DNA from: Helicoverpa zea
Taxonomy: Eukaryota; Arthropoda; Insecta; Lepidoptera; Noctuidae
Reading direction: 5' to 3'
DNA: 64,000 nt
Assembly: GCF_022581195.2 (NCBI RefSeq)
Contig: NC_061452.1
Coordinates: 5,277,501 to 5,341,500, forward strand
The translations under genes were made by a program, and so were the position numbers. The notes below the pieces were generated by a model. That model was not told where the DNA came from. It searched no databases and saw only the letters and a program-made list of their open reading frames with translations. Each line of letters begins with the position of its first letter. Position 1 is the stretch's first letter. Below, one piece after another: positions 50,479 through 62,908 of this stretch.

Positions 50479-52141
50479 CTACGATATTGAACTTGTTTGC
50501 TTTTGTCCCGTCTAACCTGTCGACTCCTTCGCTGTTTCACGCTAAATTGGTTTGCGATTTCGTGAAGGGGGTATGCAAAGGGCTCGAACGGTGCACTTTT
50601 CAATGCTTCAAGATTAATGTTCTGAGTAATCTATTGTGTGACGTTGAAAGCTGCTTCGACTGTAATTATAGTACAGCCGATGATTCCAATTCAGTGTAAC
50701 AAAAGAGAGATTGTTGAAGGGGTTAATAGCTTCTTCGCGGATCGTCTAGGGATTTATTTCTTTTATGCCCATTCAATAGTAATGTTACTTAATGATATTT
50801 TATTTTGATATTTAATTTCACAAGATATTAGTAAGTATATCTTCATGTTGAGTCTATACATATACCTAATTTGACTAAAATAAGAAATTATATCAAAAAC
50901 TCTTCTAATTTGAGAAATATTTTTAAAATTGTTCTAAAATAATATGCGGTTATTAAAATCTTCTCAGTTTTTAAAGCTGCTAATTAACGTACTCCACAAT
51001 AAAACTTTGTAATTCAAAAAAGCTACACTGTCCAAAATCTTCAAAACGAAAAACGAAACGTGAGCGAAAAACTCAAATGAAATCTATCAAACGTGACAGG
51101 TTTGATTTTCGAACATAATAATTCCGAACAAAAACAAGTCGACGCGATCACGTTACCAAGTCATTGTGATTGTAGCGATATAACAAATGAATTGCTATAA
51201 ACAGAATTGACTGGAATGCTAGTGACGTACCCCTCGTCACGCCACTATCCGCCGTCCGTCTGTCTGTCCCCGACGGACGATATGTTATGCCCGCCTGAAC
51301 TCTGACAGTGCTCTCCGCTTAAATTGATTGAAGGTTGCATAGAACGGTCACGTGTTTTGTTTTTGATATTGACGTCTGGACGAAATTCTGTTATGCTATC
51401 AGAACCCCAATAAATTGGATTGATTTTTCAATATTTCATATATTGAAAGTAAATATAAAGTCATGTTAACGAAAATGGGTTTAAGGGTCAATGGGATCAA
51501 AAATGGCATTAGTTTTATATTCAAAGACTTGCAAGTAAATTATTGCCTTCGCTTTTAGTATGTACGCTTTATTCTACATTCCCAAAATTGCTTTGAACAG
51601 AATATACAGCTTTAGAATTTCAATGACACCGATCCAAAATTATGATTAATTTTCGCAAAGCGCATTCAAAACAATAAGCAAGCGAACAATGCGCTTGGCA
51701 GTTCCAATACTCGGAATATATTATCTTTGACTCTCAATTGGAAGACATTAAGTTTGGTACGACACATATTCTCACAACTTTACCTCGCAAGTTTGTCGGG
51801 AACTAGGCTATCGGCAGTGCACCCGATCCAACTATCTACAAAGGAACGCCTAGAACTTCTCTAATGAGATGAATAATTAAACAGGCCAGTATAGGAGCTA
51901 AATTAACGTATGTGATCAATGTTATATTCTTTTACTGGGACATTCTCTTTGTTCTAGCCTTTGGATCGAATTGATTAAAGAAATATAGAGTATTAATTAA
52001 CAAGTGTGGATTAGGTTTCTTTCTCAGCTATGTATATGACCAGTTTGATAAAGGCCACATGGTGCATGTATAGCAAAGAAAACTCTTGTTAATGTAAAAG
52101 TTGTATGTAGTTTCAAATTTTTTTTTTAAACCAATACATAA
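50479..52141. other. AT-rich non-coding sequence
   Basis: No gene or recognised repeat. Confidence 0.4.
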
Positions 52142-53212
52142 TCCTACTTCCTACTTATATTATAAATGTGAAAGTTTGTGAGAATGTATGGATGTATGTT
52201 TGTTATTCAATCACGCAAAAACGGCTGGACCGATTTAATTGAAATTTGGTATGAAAGGACGATGGGCGTTTTGGTACCCTGTCCAACAGTGTTGATTCTA
52301 GTACCATTGCGTAGGTCTTGGCAAGCCAAAAAATGTTTACTATGACGACTAGTCCCGATTCCTTGTCCATTTCGCGTGACATCGACTAATAGAATGTATA
52401 ATGTTCATAAATCATCAACGTAGATGTAGTTCTTAAATCCAACTGTATTGAATAAAAACTGGTAAAGTAACAAAAAAAACAAGAATTTGGCCTTCTTAGA
52501 ATGTTTGCCTGCCCACTGCTTTAAAAAAAGTCTGTGTGCAAACCTTTGCTGTTCACGCAGAATATAGCTTATGTATTTGATGAAAGTCTTTCAGTATTTA
52601 CAATCAATTAATGTTTAATGATTATCGTGTTTGATTATCGTGTTTTAATAACAGGTTTTTTTTTATTTCATATAATGTGTAGGTACATGGAAGCCAGTAT
52701 GTTTAAAGATAGTATGTAACTAAAATGATTAGTTGTGTTTTCAGAAATGTTTTGAACTTTTGTCAAATCAGATGACGATTGTGTTTCCGTAGTATGACTC
52801 CATAGACTATTACAACCTTTAGATTATAATAGTGTAGTGTGAGTGTATCTCAAACAATTTAAGATGTCTATTAACTGAGTTTAAAATTATTATACTGACG
52901 ACATATGCCTCTTAATGAATTTGCATATATGGATGACATACTTGTTTCTATGTCGATTTAATTTTTATCGTTACTCGGATCGGACAGCTAATTGAGGCAA
53001 GCCCCATAGTTTTTATTATTGTTCACGTAAATACCTTTCTAATGATATATCATACGTTACTGTTGGAGCGGGTACCAAATCCCATACAAAGTGCCCATTG
53101 TCCTTTGGTATGTAAAAAGTAGCCTATGTGTTAATCCAGGGTATCCCTGGATTAACACATAGGCTACTTTTTATCAACACACCAAGCGGGCGAAGCCGCT
53201 GGCGGAAGCTAG
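52142..53212 (+). mobile_element. Helitron pieces: 5' end and 3' end with foreign middle
   Basis: About 52142-52262 is the 5' part of a lepidopteran Helitron (TATATTATAAATGTGAAAG, then CACGCAAAAACGGCTGGACC). Its usual continuation is lost. About 53114-53212 holds the 3' part, ending GCGGAAGCTAG. The roughly 850 bp between show no Helitron wording that I recognise and may be captured or inserted DNA. Comparison is with the compact copy that follows directly at 53213. Confidence 0.6.
53114..53172. repeat. Perfect 59-bp palindrome at Helitron junction
   Basis: Two 28-bp arms (53114-53141 and 53145-53172) are exact inverted copies around the loop TAT. The arm contains TTAATCCAGGG and its complement. 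The right arm continues into the normal Helitron 3' part; the left arm is the same piece inverted. Confidence 0.8.
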
Positions 53213-53391
53213 TATATTATAAATGTGAAAGTTTGTGAGAATGTATGGATGTATGTTTGTTATTCAATCACGCAAAAACGGCTGGACCGATTTGATTTAA
53301 ATTTGGTATGTAGATAGGTGATACCCTGGATTAACACATAGGCTACTTTTTATCAACACACCACGCGGGCGAAGCCGCTGGCGGAAGCTAG
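53213..53391 (+). mobile_element. Compact Helitron copy in head-to-tail tandem
   Basis: It starts TATATTATAAATGTGAAAG immediately after the CTAG of the preceding copy and ends GGCGGAAGCTAG before a host T. The stem GGGCGAAGCCGC... lies just inside the end. The usual first few bases (TCCTACTAA or similar) are missing, as expected where one unit runs into the next. Its 179 bp are non-coding. Confidence 0.7.
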
Positions 53392-53680
53392 TACGTAATA
53401 TAGCTGGAAACAATAGGTGAAGGAAAATATCTCAGATACTAGCTTTTCTTGGAACAACAAAATCTATGACTTGTAAGAACAGACTCCAAAATCGCACGAG
53501 GATGGCGTGATGGATTACTTACTTCCCCCTACCGAATAGTTACCCGTAGCAACAATATAGATTTGTATATGTATGCAAGTTGAGCTTCCGTAAGGTTTAG
53601 AGAAAGATATCTATAGGTATGTCTTCCTTGAGGTTCACTTGCTTAAATGCACCTTATCTTATGAATTTAAGCAGAATATT

Positions 53681-55249
53681 TCTGAGGGCACGGCAGTGCC
53701 CCAGCCAAGACTCGAGCAAAGCGGGCACGGCCGTACCATCTTTTCTCGAAGCGTTTCGCGGCTATTTCAGTCCCCTGTATCTTCCATGTGAACAAAGCTA
53801 GGAGTTTAGGTTTTCGATGACCAAGAGTAAGTATTAGAACAAGCTCAGTCTCAAAATTACAAGACATTTGAATAAATAGTTTACCAGTTATGAGCGATCA
53901 AAGTTATACCATTTTGTCACTGACTCACTGACCGATCATCAAAAGTCTAAGGTACTTCTAGCAAACTTAGAACCTTCAAATTTGGCACCAAGGTAGGTTA
54001 TTAGCTACATATAAAGGGAAAATTATAAAAACCTTAAAACTTAATAAAAAAATAGGAAACAAATTTATATTTGCGGTTTTTCAAGAACATTGTGTATGAA
54101 TTTTGACTGCATTGATAACTTTGTTATTTATTTATGTACAAAATGTTACTATTTGTTTTATTGTTACGTAGTGGTATATTGTTATTATGTATTAAATATA
54201 CAACATATTAATAAAAAAGCTAGGTTTAAATGAAATGAATAATGATAAAATCTTTCATATTAATGCAGTGCGATAAACACTGCATGCTCGCTCGATAGAT
54301 GGCGTTGTCCTGGTCTAAATCGCGCTATGGTTTCGTTACATAGCTTAGTATAAGTAGTACTTAAAAAAAAAAAAAAAAAATAATTACATGTGTTAGCGTC
54401 ATCTACCTCTGAAATAAATCTCTTTTATTCTAAAAGCTATTCGATTAAAAAATTCGACAATTTCGAATTTTTTTAGGTTAAAAAAAATATTGTTTACGTG
54501 CTACTTTAGGTGTACATATTTAGTTTGTTATATATAGTTAGTTGCATGTAAGTTAATTTAATTTGTTATATACTTAGAGAAGAAAGAGACCTACAAAAAA
54601 TAAATTAGATCCCACCAAAAACATTAAATGTAAAAAAAAGCCAATCCTCTACGCAATTCCTCCACCGTAAAAAGTTTTGAGATCGCATAGAAGCCAAGTC
54701 CTGTTCTACTTTATTTGTAATAATAAATCAATATTTTGTGACTATATCAATAGTTTTGTTCACATTACAATAATACTGTCTTGGCCATGAGCACAAGTTA
54801 AAAGTCGCTCCTTGAAATAATGTGCGTTGATAAATTCTATATGGACATGATTTTACGATTGGACTGATTATGGACTGATTGGAATTTGAGATCACCATGG
54901 ACTAAACATGCGCCATAGTACATGTGCAGTTCATTGATGTTGGATGAAACTGACTGTCGGTCATTTAGTAACAATTGAATAAACTAAAAGTATTTAATTC
55001 TGTGATATTAAACTTCATGTTTGACTTTCACCTCTCCAAGATATGCTGTATATTTGCAGTTTATTGTGCTCATGGCCAAGTCAATATTATTGTAAAGTGA
55101 ACGAAACTATTGATATAGTCACAAAATATTGATTTATTATTACAAATAAAGTAGAACAGGACTTGGCTTCTATGCGATCTCAAAACTTTTTACGGTGGAG
55201 GAATTGCGTAGAGGATTGGCTTTTTTTTACATTTAATGTTTTTGGTGGG
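53681..55249. repeat. Long interspersed repeat, copy B (no MITE)
   Basis: This is the same unit as 31635-33570, in the same orientation, starting TCTGAGGGCACGG and ending in the hairpin tip GGTGGG. It lacks the 368-bp MITE of copy A, so it keeps the pre-insertion site near 54567-54576. It has its own small differences, including a poly-A run at about 54364-54380 and an about 20-bp insertion near 54420. The 66-codon minus frame at its start has a near-identical counterpart in copy A because the DNA is the same, not because it is a gene. Confidence 0.8.
54611..55249. repeat. 185-bp-arm foldback hairpin, copy B
   Basis: Arms at 54611-54795 and 55065-55249 are inverted copies and align with the copy A hairpin arm for arm. 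The loop differs from copy A by small deletions. Confidence 0.8.
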
Positions 55250-57198
55250 ATTAGTATTTCAATAAATCATAACCAGCCATATACTTGCCTCCTATTGGTC
55301 AAAGCGGTGATTTGACAACTGACAATGGTTCGGTTAAAGTTTAATAGTGCAACTCAGTATAAGATTTTTAAACCACGTGAGTAATTAACCAAATATTCCG
55401 ATGTTAGCTCCCAACAGCCCTAATAAAAATATAATTCAATGAAATTCAAACACAACTGCGGTCAGCATAACGAGGGCTTAGGAAGAAAAATCACAGGAGT
55501 TTGGAACATAAAATGTTAACCAGCCATTTTCCGTAGCTTCAGTGGTTAATTACCAAGGTGGTTATTGCCACAGACGCATGTAATACCCGTTTTTACTCAT
55601 TTGTTTGTAAAATGTTTGAATTGTTCTGAGGTTGTGTTTTTAAGCAGTCTCAAAAAAGGTTTCTTCAATTGATGCGGTTTTCTGAATTTATTTAAATATA
55701 GGTGCATATTTTTTGTATTACATAATTTATAGGATGCTTCATAAAAATTTCCATCGTAGAAATATATCAAAACAAAATAATAATGGAAAGTTTTTTTTTT
55801 TACTTCGCAAAGTAAATAGAACTCTGTTACCTTTTATTTTTATTGAATCGAGACTTCTAAAATAAATTGATTTCTATAAATACATTCCAATGGGTTACAA
55901 TTGGTTCACAATATTTACCGTACACAATTTTTCAAATTGATTTTGAAATCCAATAGTCTTATTCTAAATTCCCTGAAGTCCGTTTCCTTTAAACCACCTA
56001 TTTTATATTCAGATATCAAATTCTCCGTTATTCCCACCAAGAATAACAGAAAATAGAATTTCGGCAATACCCCAGGCAACTCCAATATGTTTGTCTGTTC
56101 AGACAAGTATATACGATCTGACCTATCTATATTTGAACAGTTTCCTTGTACAAATCTGCTGTACATGTATATATACTCGTACTGCTAACAGTATTTGCAT
56201 GCGAATGAAAATCCAATATAGTTAACCCACTTATTAGGTACATGCTCAAGAAACCTTGTGAAACAAAGACGTGTTTATGCAGATATGTCTCCGTATCAAG
56301 ATTTCCTCTCGTATAGAACAATTACATATCCAGTCCCATCCAAAGCGAATAAAAATAAGACTCGATATCGGTCGAACAGATACTGCAATCTGCGATAGAA
56401 AGAATGGCAGTTCACAATATTTCCTTTAAATTATTCTCAGTTTTCCTTTCGGACTCAAAGAGTTTTATTTGATTTCATTCTATAACTGTGCCGTGTCCTC
56501 ATACAGGGAAATGTACATTTCGTTATTTGGAAAAACTCGGCGATATTATCTGTGAGCATATTCACCACTTTACGTATCGTAAGAACGTCACTAAAATATT
56601 CATGAGTAGTGCAAGCGAGGGTCCAGGAATTTCACCTTTGTGTGTGAGACACCTTTTTAGGGAGGGACATCTAATGCATTCACTTTTTTCCATTGCCACA
56701 AACAAACATCACAGAGATTTCAAATTCGTATAGTAATTTAATTTTTCTCTTTTCATCTTTCTTTTTTTTTTGAGAGAATTTGGAATTTTTGGGCAGGTCA
56801 AAGAAATTCCATGTTTTTTTAGGGGGGATTCTTTAAACATCTTTTTTCGTTCAAACTATTCAAGTCAAGCGAATATTTTTTAAGAAAATATTACGAGAAT
56901 AAAAGATACTTCAGAAATATGGCCGCCGAATGAAAAGATTCAGGATTGAATGCCTATTGTTATTATCTTTGTAACATTGATTTTCTTATAATGACAGAGG
57001 CTGGGGAATTAACATCTGGGTCTTTTCTTATCAAACATATAGCCTTGAAATAATTTTTCCATGAGTTTACAAAGAGGAAAACTTAGAATATTTAAAGTCT
57101 CAAATGTTTAGGATTGTTTCAGACTTTCAGACTTCTCACTACCAACGGCCGGCATTCGTTCAAGTCTTTATAAAAACCACTGCAATTTTCGCACTAAG
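55250..57198. other. AT-rich non-coding sequence
   Basis: No gene or recognised repeat. Overlapping chance frames of 60-83 codons occur on both strands near 55915-56733 without motifs. Confidence 0.4.
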
Positions 57199-57203
57199 AG
57201 GAC

Positions 57204-57390
57204 TGTATTGTACGCTCATTTTATTATGTTAATCGACTCGCCAACGCACCACCACACAGGTCGACAGTCTGACAACGACTGACTCCCCACCGCTCGATCC
57301 GGTATTTATAACCGAGTGACGTATGCGCACGAGGCGTCATAATAATGACATAACCTATACAATGATGCACATGTACCTGCATACACTACA
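57204..57390 (-). repeat. LTR (3' LTR in element sense)
   Basis: This is the downstream LTR on the minus strand. In element sense it starts TGTAGTG at 57390 and ends ACAATACA at 57204. It contains a TATA box (TATAAATA, complement at 57303-57310) and a late polyadenylation signal AATAAAA (complement at 57219-57225), so U3, R and U5 are all plausible in under 200 bp. Confidence 0.88.
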
Positions 57391-57400
57391 TCTCTCCCTT
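57391..57400 (-). other. Polypurine tract
   Basis: On the minus strand AAGGGAGAGA directly precedes the LTR at 57390, the place where plus-strand DNA synthesis is primed in LTR retroelements. Confidence 0.75.
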
Positions 57401-58050
57401 GTTGTTTTGATTTTAACCTTGTTTCAAAAAGTCCAACAATCAAACTCATAAATATTTTGGTAATTTCTTAAAGATCTATCAAACACCTGCAGCACAACAA
57501 AACCACGCTATCAGATCCCGATCACACTGCCATCAAACTGATTTACTTTGTTCCGTTTCCATTTCATTTCCCTTTCCATTTAAGGAGACGACAGATATCG
57601 GTGATACTGCAGGACACTACATCCCTTCCCTTGTGAAATAAACAAAAATAAAAATCCGTCCCTTTGCAGACGGTAACATACCAGCATCTGCTTCAGGCTC
57701 AACAAGACAAATTCGTAGCAGTGATATCAGGCCGGCAAGTTTAACTTCAGGTTTTGTAGCCGCTGTTCCGGCCCTGTATTATATCTACACTAGAGATGAT
57801 CCGTCCATTTGGCAGACATCCCGCCAATCAGTCCATGTGAAATCAAGCAAGTCTCAAATATTGCTGTACCTTCAGATAATGAGCACTCATCTTGCTTGGT
57901 TCGACTTCACTTAAAACTGATACAGAATGCATTGTTCCAAGGTAAAAGATCGGCATTAGGGTACCTCATCAATGCTTTTCACTCATTCAAAACCGTACGA
58001 GCCGTACGAGGAAAGTAATCACATAAGATCGTCCCAATTGAATGGTGACC

Positions 58051-58288
58051 TAGATGGACTGTTTCCTATTTGATGATGACCATATACTTTGTCACCCATT
58101 TAATGGTGACCACATACTTTGTCTCCAATTTAATGGTGACTCCATACTTTGTCACCCATTTAATGGTGACCACATACTTTGTCTCCAATTTAATGGTGAC
58201 TCCATACTTTGTCACCCATTTAATGGTGACCACATACTTTGTCTCCAATTTAATGGCGATCACATATTTTGTCACCAATTTAATGGTT
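58051..58288. repeat. Minisatellite, 30-bp monomer in 60-bp pairs
   Basis: About eight 30-bp units share a core like CATACTTTGTC followed by ATTTAATGGTGAC. Alternating units differ at fixed places (CACCC versus CTCCA), giving a 60-bp higher-order period. The monomer length is a multiple of three and contains no stop in several frames, so 70- to 93-codon frames open on both strands. On the minus strand, the element's sense strand, the frame is a 10-residue repeat around KYVVTIK. Nothing shows that it is translated. Confidence 0.9.
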
Positions 58289-59489
58289 TAAATTGTAGTT
58301 CTATGTACGAGTTAAGTACTTTGTGTGCCTTGTAAGCAAGAGAATGCTAACTCAACTAATTTTGGTAATATGTAGTTTTTAATTTGAGAGTGGAATATCA
58401 AAGCCTATCATTATCTCAGCAATGTAACAAACAATCTGGTCTTCAACCCTATTGATCAGCGCTGGTACTTTGCACGTTTCTGCTAGTACACTCGCTGAAA
58501 TTCTGATATAGGCTTTAAATACCCTACATCAATGTATGTCCAATATCTAGTCAAGAAACTGTAAGCTTCTTAGCATTCAACACCCAACATATGAATACCT
58601 TACTGCATATAATAGTGCGATAGGAATACTTATATTTCGGTTAGGCATCCAAGAACACTATTATCACCGGACATTGCGTTCTGTAATGTTTGTTTGCTTT
58701 TCCTAATGTGGTTTTCAAAAATTTAAGTAGTCAAAGAATTATTATGCTTTGATGGTAAGCTTTTTAGTATCATGGTTACATATTGATTATAACGAAGGTG
58801 TAAAGTAACATTACGAATCAGATTTTAACTAATTAGAACCATATTATGCAACGAACGCACTTTAACAGGTGTCACTAACTTTGCACTATATATTTTGAAG
58901 CTGTGACATTCTGCATCACCATAAAATAGAAGAGTCCCTGACACTCAACTCATGCTCTTCTTCCTTTCAACAAGGTGACAGCAGCTCACAAACAGTTTTC
59001 TAGTCGATGCAATTTTCCTTTTGCAAAACAACCGCTAACCTTTCTAAAACATCTGTCTACACATAGATAAATGTGGGATTCTAATTCTATATCTCAATTT
59101 CATGAGCAGCTATGCTGCTCTCATGTCATACTTGACCTCATCAATTTGATGATCAGCTTTGTGCTGCTTCCATTTTTAATATTTTACGCTTTTCCAATTT
59201 CATGACCGCGTATAGGTAACGTAATATTTTTTTTTTTTTTTATGTAAGTATAGTTGGCTGCATAAGTATGTTTATAGTTTCGTTCAAAAGCGCTTACCCT
59301 TTATTGCAGCTGACTTTATCTACGTTGTTTCAGTTAGACAACCAGAATATAAAAATATTATTATCTTTTATAGGGACAGCACCCCAGTAAATTTTTAAAC
59401 GATTTGGTGACTAAGGGCAATTTTACTTCCTATACTTTAAGGAACACTTACTCAGATTATATTTTGCAGTAGGACTTAGGAACTTAATA

Positions 59490-59692
59490 ATATTTTAGTG
59501 GTCATTTATTTATTTAGAACATATAATTTACATTTTTAAATATTAAATATAAAAATAAAAACATTTAAAAATATAAAAAAATAGGTTACCACCGATATCG
59601 GGCACAGGGTCCAAGGTACCGGTGGTTAGGGTCCCAGAGACAGAAACCTCCTCACAATACGTGCCGTATCAAGGAGTACTGCCTTCTAATAT
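59490..59692 (-). repeat. Possible retroelement tail fragment inside the LTR element
   Basis: The AT-rich run at about 59500-59585 is followed by a distinctly GC-richer block, 59585-59690. On the minus strand the block reads GTATTGTGAGGAGGTTTCTG... and then the A/T-rich tail. I recall similar wording from lepidopteran non-LTR element ends, but I cannot name the family, and no frame remains open. Confidence 0.35.
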
Positions 59693-60439
59693 TTTAGTTA
59701 TTATTAACCAAATGTCGACGCAACTGTGTAGTTTAATTAGCACAAAAGAGTAATAAATGTCGATAAATGTAAATAGTGATAAAGTTCTTTACCTCTCGTG
59801 CGAGTCCAATTGTCTTACGGTAACCTAAGATTGGTGTTCTAAGATCAATTATTATTAACCCTAACGCTATGGACACAAGACATTATTTTGTTAATAGATA
59901 TCCATCCCACCACCCATATGGATCTTATCTTATGGGATGGGTTGAGGAAATTACACAACTTTATATTACAAGTAGGTGTGCACTTCAAGAATATATTAAT
60001 GTGATGATTTATTAACTTGAGATCAATAAATGGATTCTATTTCATATATGTTCATATATGGTTATGTTATTCGCCCCTATGGAAGCATATTCTTCCACAA
60101 CTCTCAATGTACTTATACTGCTTATTGGTACTGCAATACTGTAAAACATAATTTGCAAATAACAATATTATAATGAGGGCCACTTTGTTAAACTATTTGT
60201 AAACACCAATGTAAATCAATAAAAAAGAGGCTAAGATACCAATTAAAATTCATTCAAGCCTGAATCTTGAAGGTTTTAAAAGCACACGCAATCATCAACT
60301 TTTGAGAACTTGATTGCAACAATCATCCATGAGCTAATCATCATTAGACAGTTCCCAGAGTAAATATCTACATTGGAACTCCTTCCAGGTATCATCCTTA
60401 AAAGATTTTTTGTCACAGATGAGAAGGCCCAGTTGGGTA

Positions 60440-60753
60440 AATGATGATGATGTCCTCCTAGCCGATTATCGGCTACGGCGGCTGTACTCACGTAAGGGGA
60501 TTAGCCAACTGCGCAGGACATATTATAGTGCACAAGCATTTGCGCAGACACAAGTGCACTCACTGTTCCTTCACTCTCATAACCCGATGGGACGGCAATC
60601 CGACACGACCGGAAAGAGATCAGGCGCAGGACCGACATTTACGTGCTTTCCGATGCACGGGTGTATCAATCACCAACTTCCAGGCCCGACCCGGGAATCG
60701 AACCCGAGACCTCGTGCTCAGCAGCCGCGCTTGCGACAGCTAGACCAACGAGG
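60440..60753 (-). mobile_element. tRNA-headed SINE nested in the LTR element
   Basis: On the minus strand the head at about 60680-60753 has B box GGTTCGATTCC (complement at 60694-60704) and an A-box-like TTGGTCTAGCTG. The body ends in a CATCATCATT tail at the left. The direct repeat CAGTTGGGTA flanks it at 60430-60439 and 60754-60763, so it is an independent insertion into the LTR element's interior. The 138-codon plus frame at 60410-60826 is the SINE read antisense and is not a gene. Confidence 0.85.
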
Positions 60754-61496
60754 CAGTTGGGTAGATAAAGTAGCATTGTCAAATAAATCACAGATTGCTC
60801 CAATGCTTAGTTCCATATTCTTTTGATCTAAGAGTTTTATATCAACCTAAAGTACTGAAATTACAATTGTGAGCTAGCATGTTTACCAAAGATTCTATCT
60901 ATTGGATACCAAAATTTTGATCCACATTTTCCAGCTAGTATTGCTGCTTGTATGCTGTTCTACTGTTCTGTATCTTCTGGAATATCTCTGTTGTATAACA
61001 ACCTCTTTAATACAGCAAAATAAAGTAAAAGTATTGAAATTATACCTAGGGTGACTGAGCAACTGTTATAATTAACACTATTATGGGTAGGCAACCCACT
61101 AGAGGTGTTGGTGGACTTGGATGTTGTGCATAGGTGAATACATACCAGTATAGCTGGGCGAGTTCTTCAACATACATGGCCAACCTACTACGGTCCCTCA
61201 ATGTGCTGTTTGTTAAACTAGATACCTAGCACATGTTTGTCATTTGTAGAACCGTTGAGTATATAACCCACCAGTTTGTTCTTGTAATATCCTCTATATT
61301 GCAAGCACTTGAATTAAGTTAGTTAAGTACCAGAACAATATAGCAGGTATAAGTTGTTGACTAGACTCTGAGAAGTTAAGTTTGGAAGCTTTTTATGATC
61401 CAAATCACCGGGCACAGAAAATATAAAAATTATCAAGATTTACTATTTAGTTGTTGCAGTAGTTGACAACTATCGCCAGATAATTTATGCGTGTAC

Positions 61497-62180
61497 AGTC
61501 AATTGAATGACCAGTAGACGTTCACTACCGTTAACTGTCAAGCTGTCAATTTAATGACCAGTAGATATAGACTACTGCCAACTGTCAAGCTGTCAATTTA
61601 ATGACCAGTAGATATAGACTACTGCCAACTGCCAAGCTGTCAATTTAATGACCAGTAGATATACACTACTGCCAACCATCAAGCTGTCAATTCAATGACC
61701 AGTAGATATAGACTACTGCCAACAATCAGGCTGTCAATTTAATGACCAGTAGATACACACTACTGCCAACCATCAAGCTGTCAATTCAATGACCAGTAGA
61801 TATAGACTACTGCCAACAATCAGGCTGCCAATTTAATGACCAGTAGATACACACTACTGCCAACTGTCAATCTGTCAATCTAATGACCAGTAGATATAGA
61901 CTACTGCCAACTGCCAAGCTGTCAATTTAATGACCAGTAGATATACACTACTGCCAACCATCAAGCTGTCAATTCAATGACCAGTAGATATAGACTACTG
62001 CCAACAATCAGGCTGTCAATTTAATGACCAGTAGATACACACTACTGCCAACCATCAAGCTGTTAATTCAATGACCAGTAGATATAGACTACTGCCAACA
62101 ATCAGGCTGTCAATTTAATGACCAGTAGATACACACTACTGTCACGCTGTAACCGTCAAGCTGTCAATTTAATGACCAGC
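61497..62180. repeat. Minisatellite, 47-bp monomer in 94-bp pairs, about 15 units
   Basis: The core ATGACCAGTAGATA recurs every 47 bp from 61507 to about 62117, with a final variant at 62174. Neighbouring units alternate between two types in the middle of the array (TATAGACTACTGCCAACAAT versus ACACACTACTGCCAACCATC), which makes a 94-bp higher-order repeat. First and last units are diverged. The phrase CAATTTAATGACCA resembles CAATTTAATGGTGACCA in the 30-bp array of the same element. Confidence 0.92.
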
Positions 62181-62186
62181 AGATTT

Positions 62187-62345
62187 TTGGAATAGAATAG
62201 GTCTTTATTTGCTTAGAATGCAGGCACTTACAAAATAGGATTGTAAACAACATAATAAGATCCGTGTACATTCCGCCTTGTTGGCATGCAAGCACAACAA
62301 TTATTAAACACAATTGATTATAAGGCAAATAGGTTATTGTATTAT
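62187..62345 (-). repeat. Possible LINE-type 3' end fragment
   Basis: On the minus strand the sequence ends AATAAAGACCTATTCTATTCC, that is, a polyadenylation signal followed by a short pyrimidine-rich simple tail. I recall similar ends in lepidopteran LINE repeats. A 67-codon frame lies over it (62164-62367) with no domain I can name. Its boundaries are not clear. Confidence 0.3.
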
Positions 62346-62908
62346 ATCCTCTAGGAAATCCCACCACTGCTAAAATCGTCTTGACGACAATTCAACAACC
62401 AGCAACTTTATATTGCTTCCAATAAATGCCTATTATTGAATAAACTTTGATGCAGGTTTAAGAATGAGTAAACTGATCACCAAGTAATGATTTTGTATTA
62501 TAAATTACTCATTTGATAAATATTAACACCTGCAATAAATATTGCTACTTCCATTAGAATTGTAGCAAGGTAAACTTAAACAAAGAATTACGTAAAAAGG
62601 TTAAAATTTGTTTGCAATTCGGATGATACATACATGAACATAAAAGTTATGTATACTTTGTCATTCTACTCTCTTCCCTTCCTTCTTTCCTTTTGCACTT
62701 TTTAATATGATTGAATATTAACATCGGTCAGAGGTTACTTGTTATCAAAGCTTATTTAGCATACATTAATTTGGTATAGGCATGAATAGGACAAATTATT
62801 TAGTATAACCTTGTATATCAAATATTTTTCTGGATCACAGAACTAATAGGTAGTTCAAAATTATAAAAATTAGATAATAGGTAACTGTTGGTCCAAACAC
62901 TCACGGTT

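Noticed and set aside
53667..53867. Minus-strand 66-codon protein nearly identical to one at 31621-31821
   Set aside because: Identity at both places comes from the duplicated long repeat. The frame is short, ends at the repeat edge and has no motif.
58054..58335. 93-codon frame with repeating FNGDHILC-like units
   Set aside because: It is antisense to the LTR element and consists of the 30-bp minisatellite. Three frames are open because the unit length is a multiple of three.
60410..60826. 138-codon plus-strand frame
   Set aside because: It is the nested SINE read antisense plus flanks. The RESNPRPRAQQP-type wording comes from the tRNA-like B-box region.
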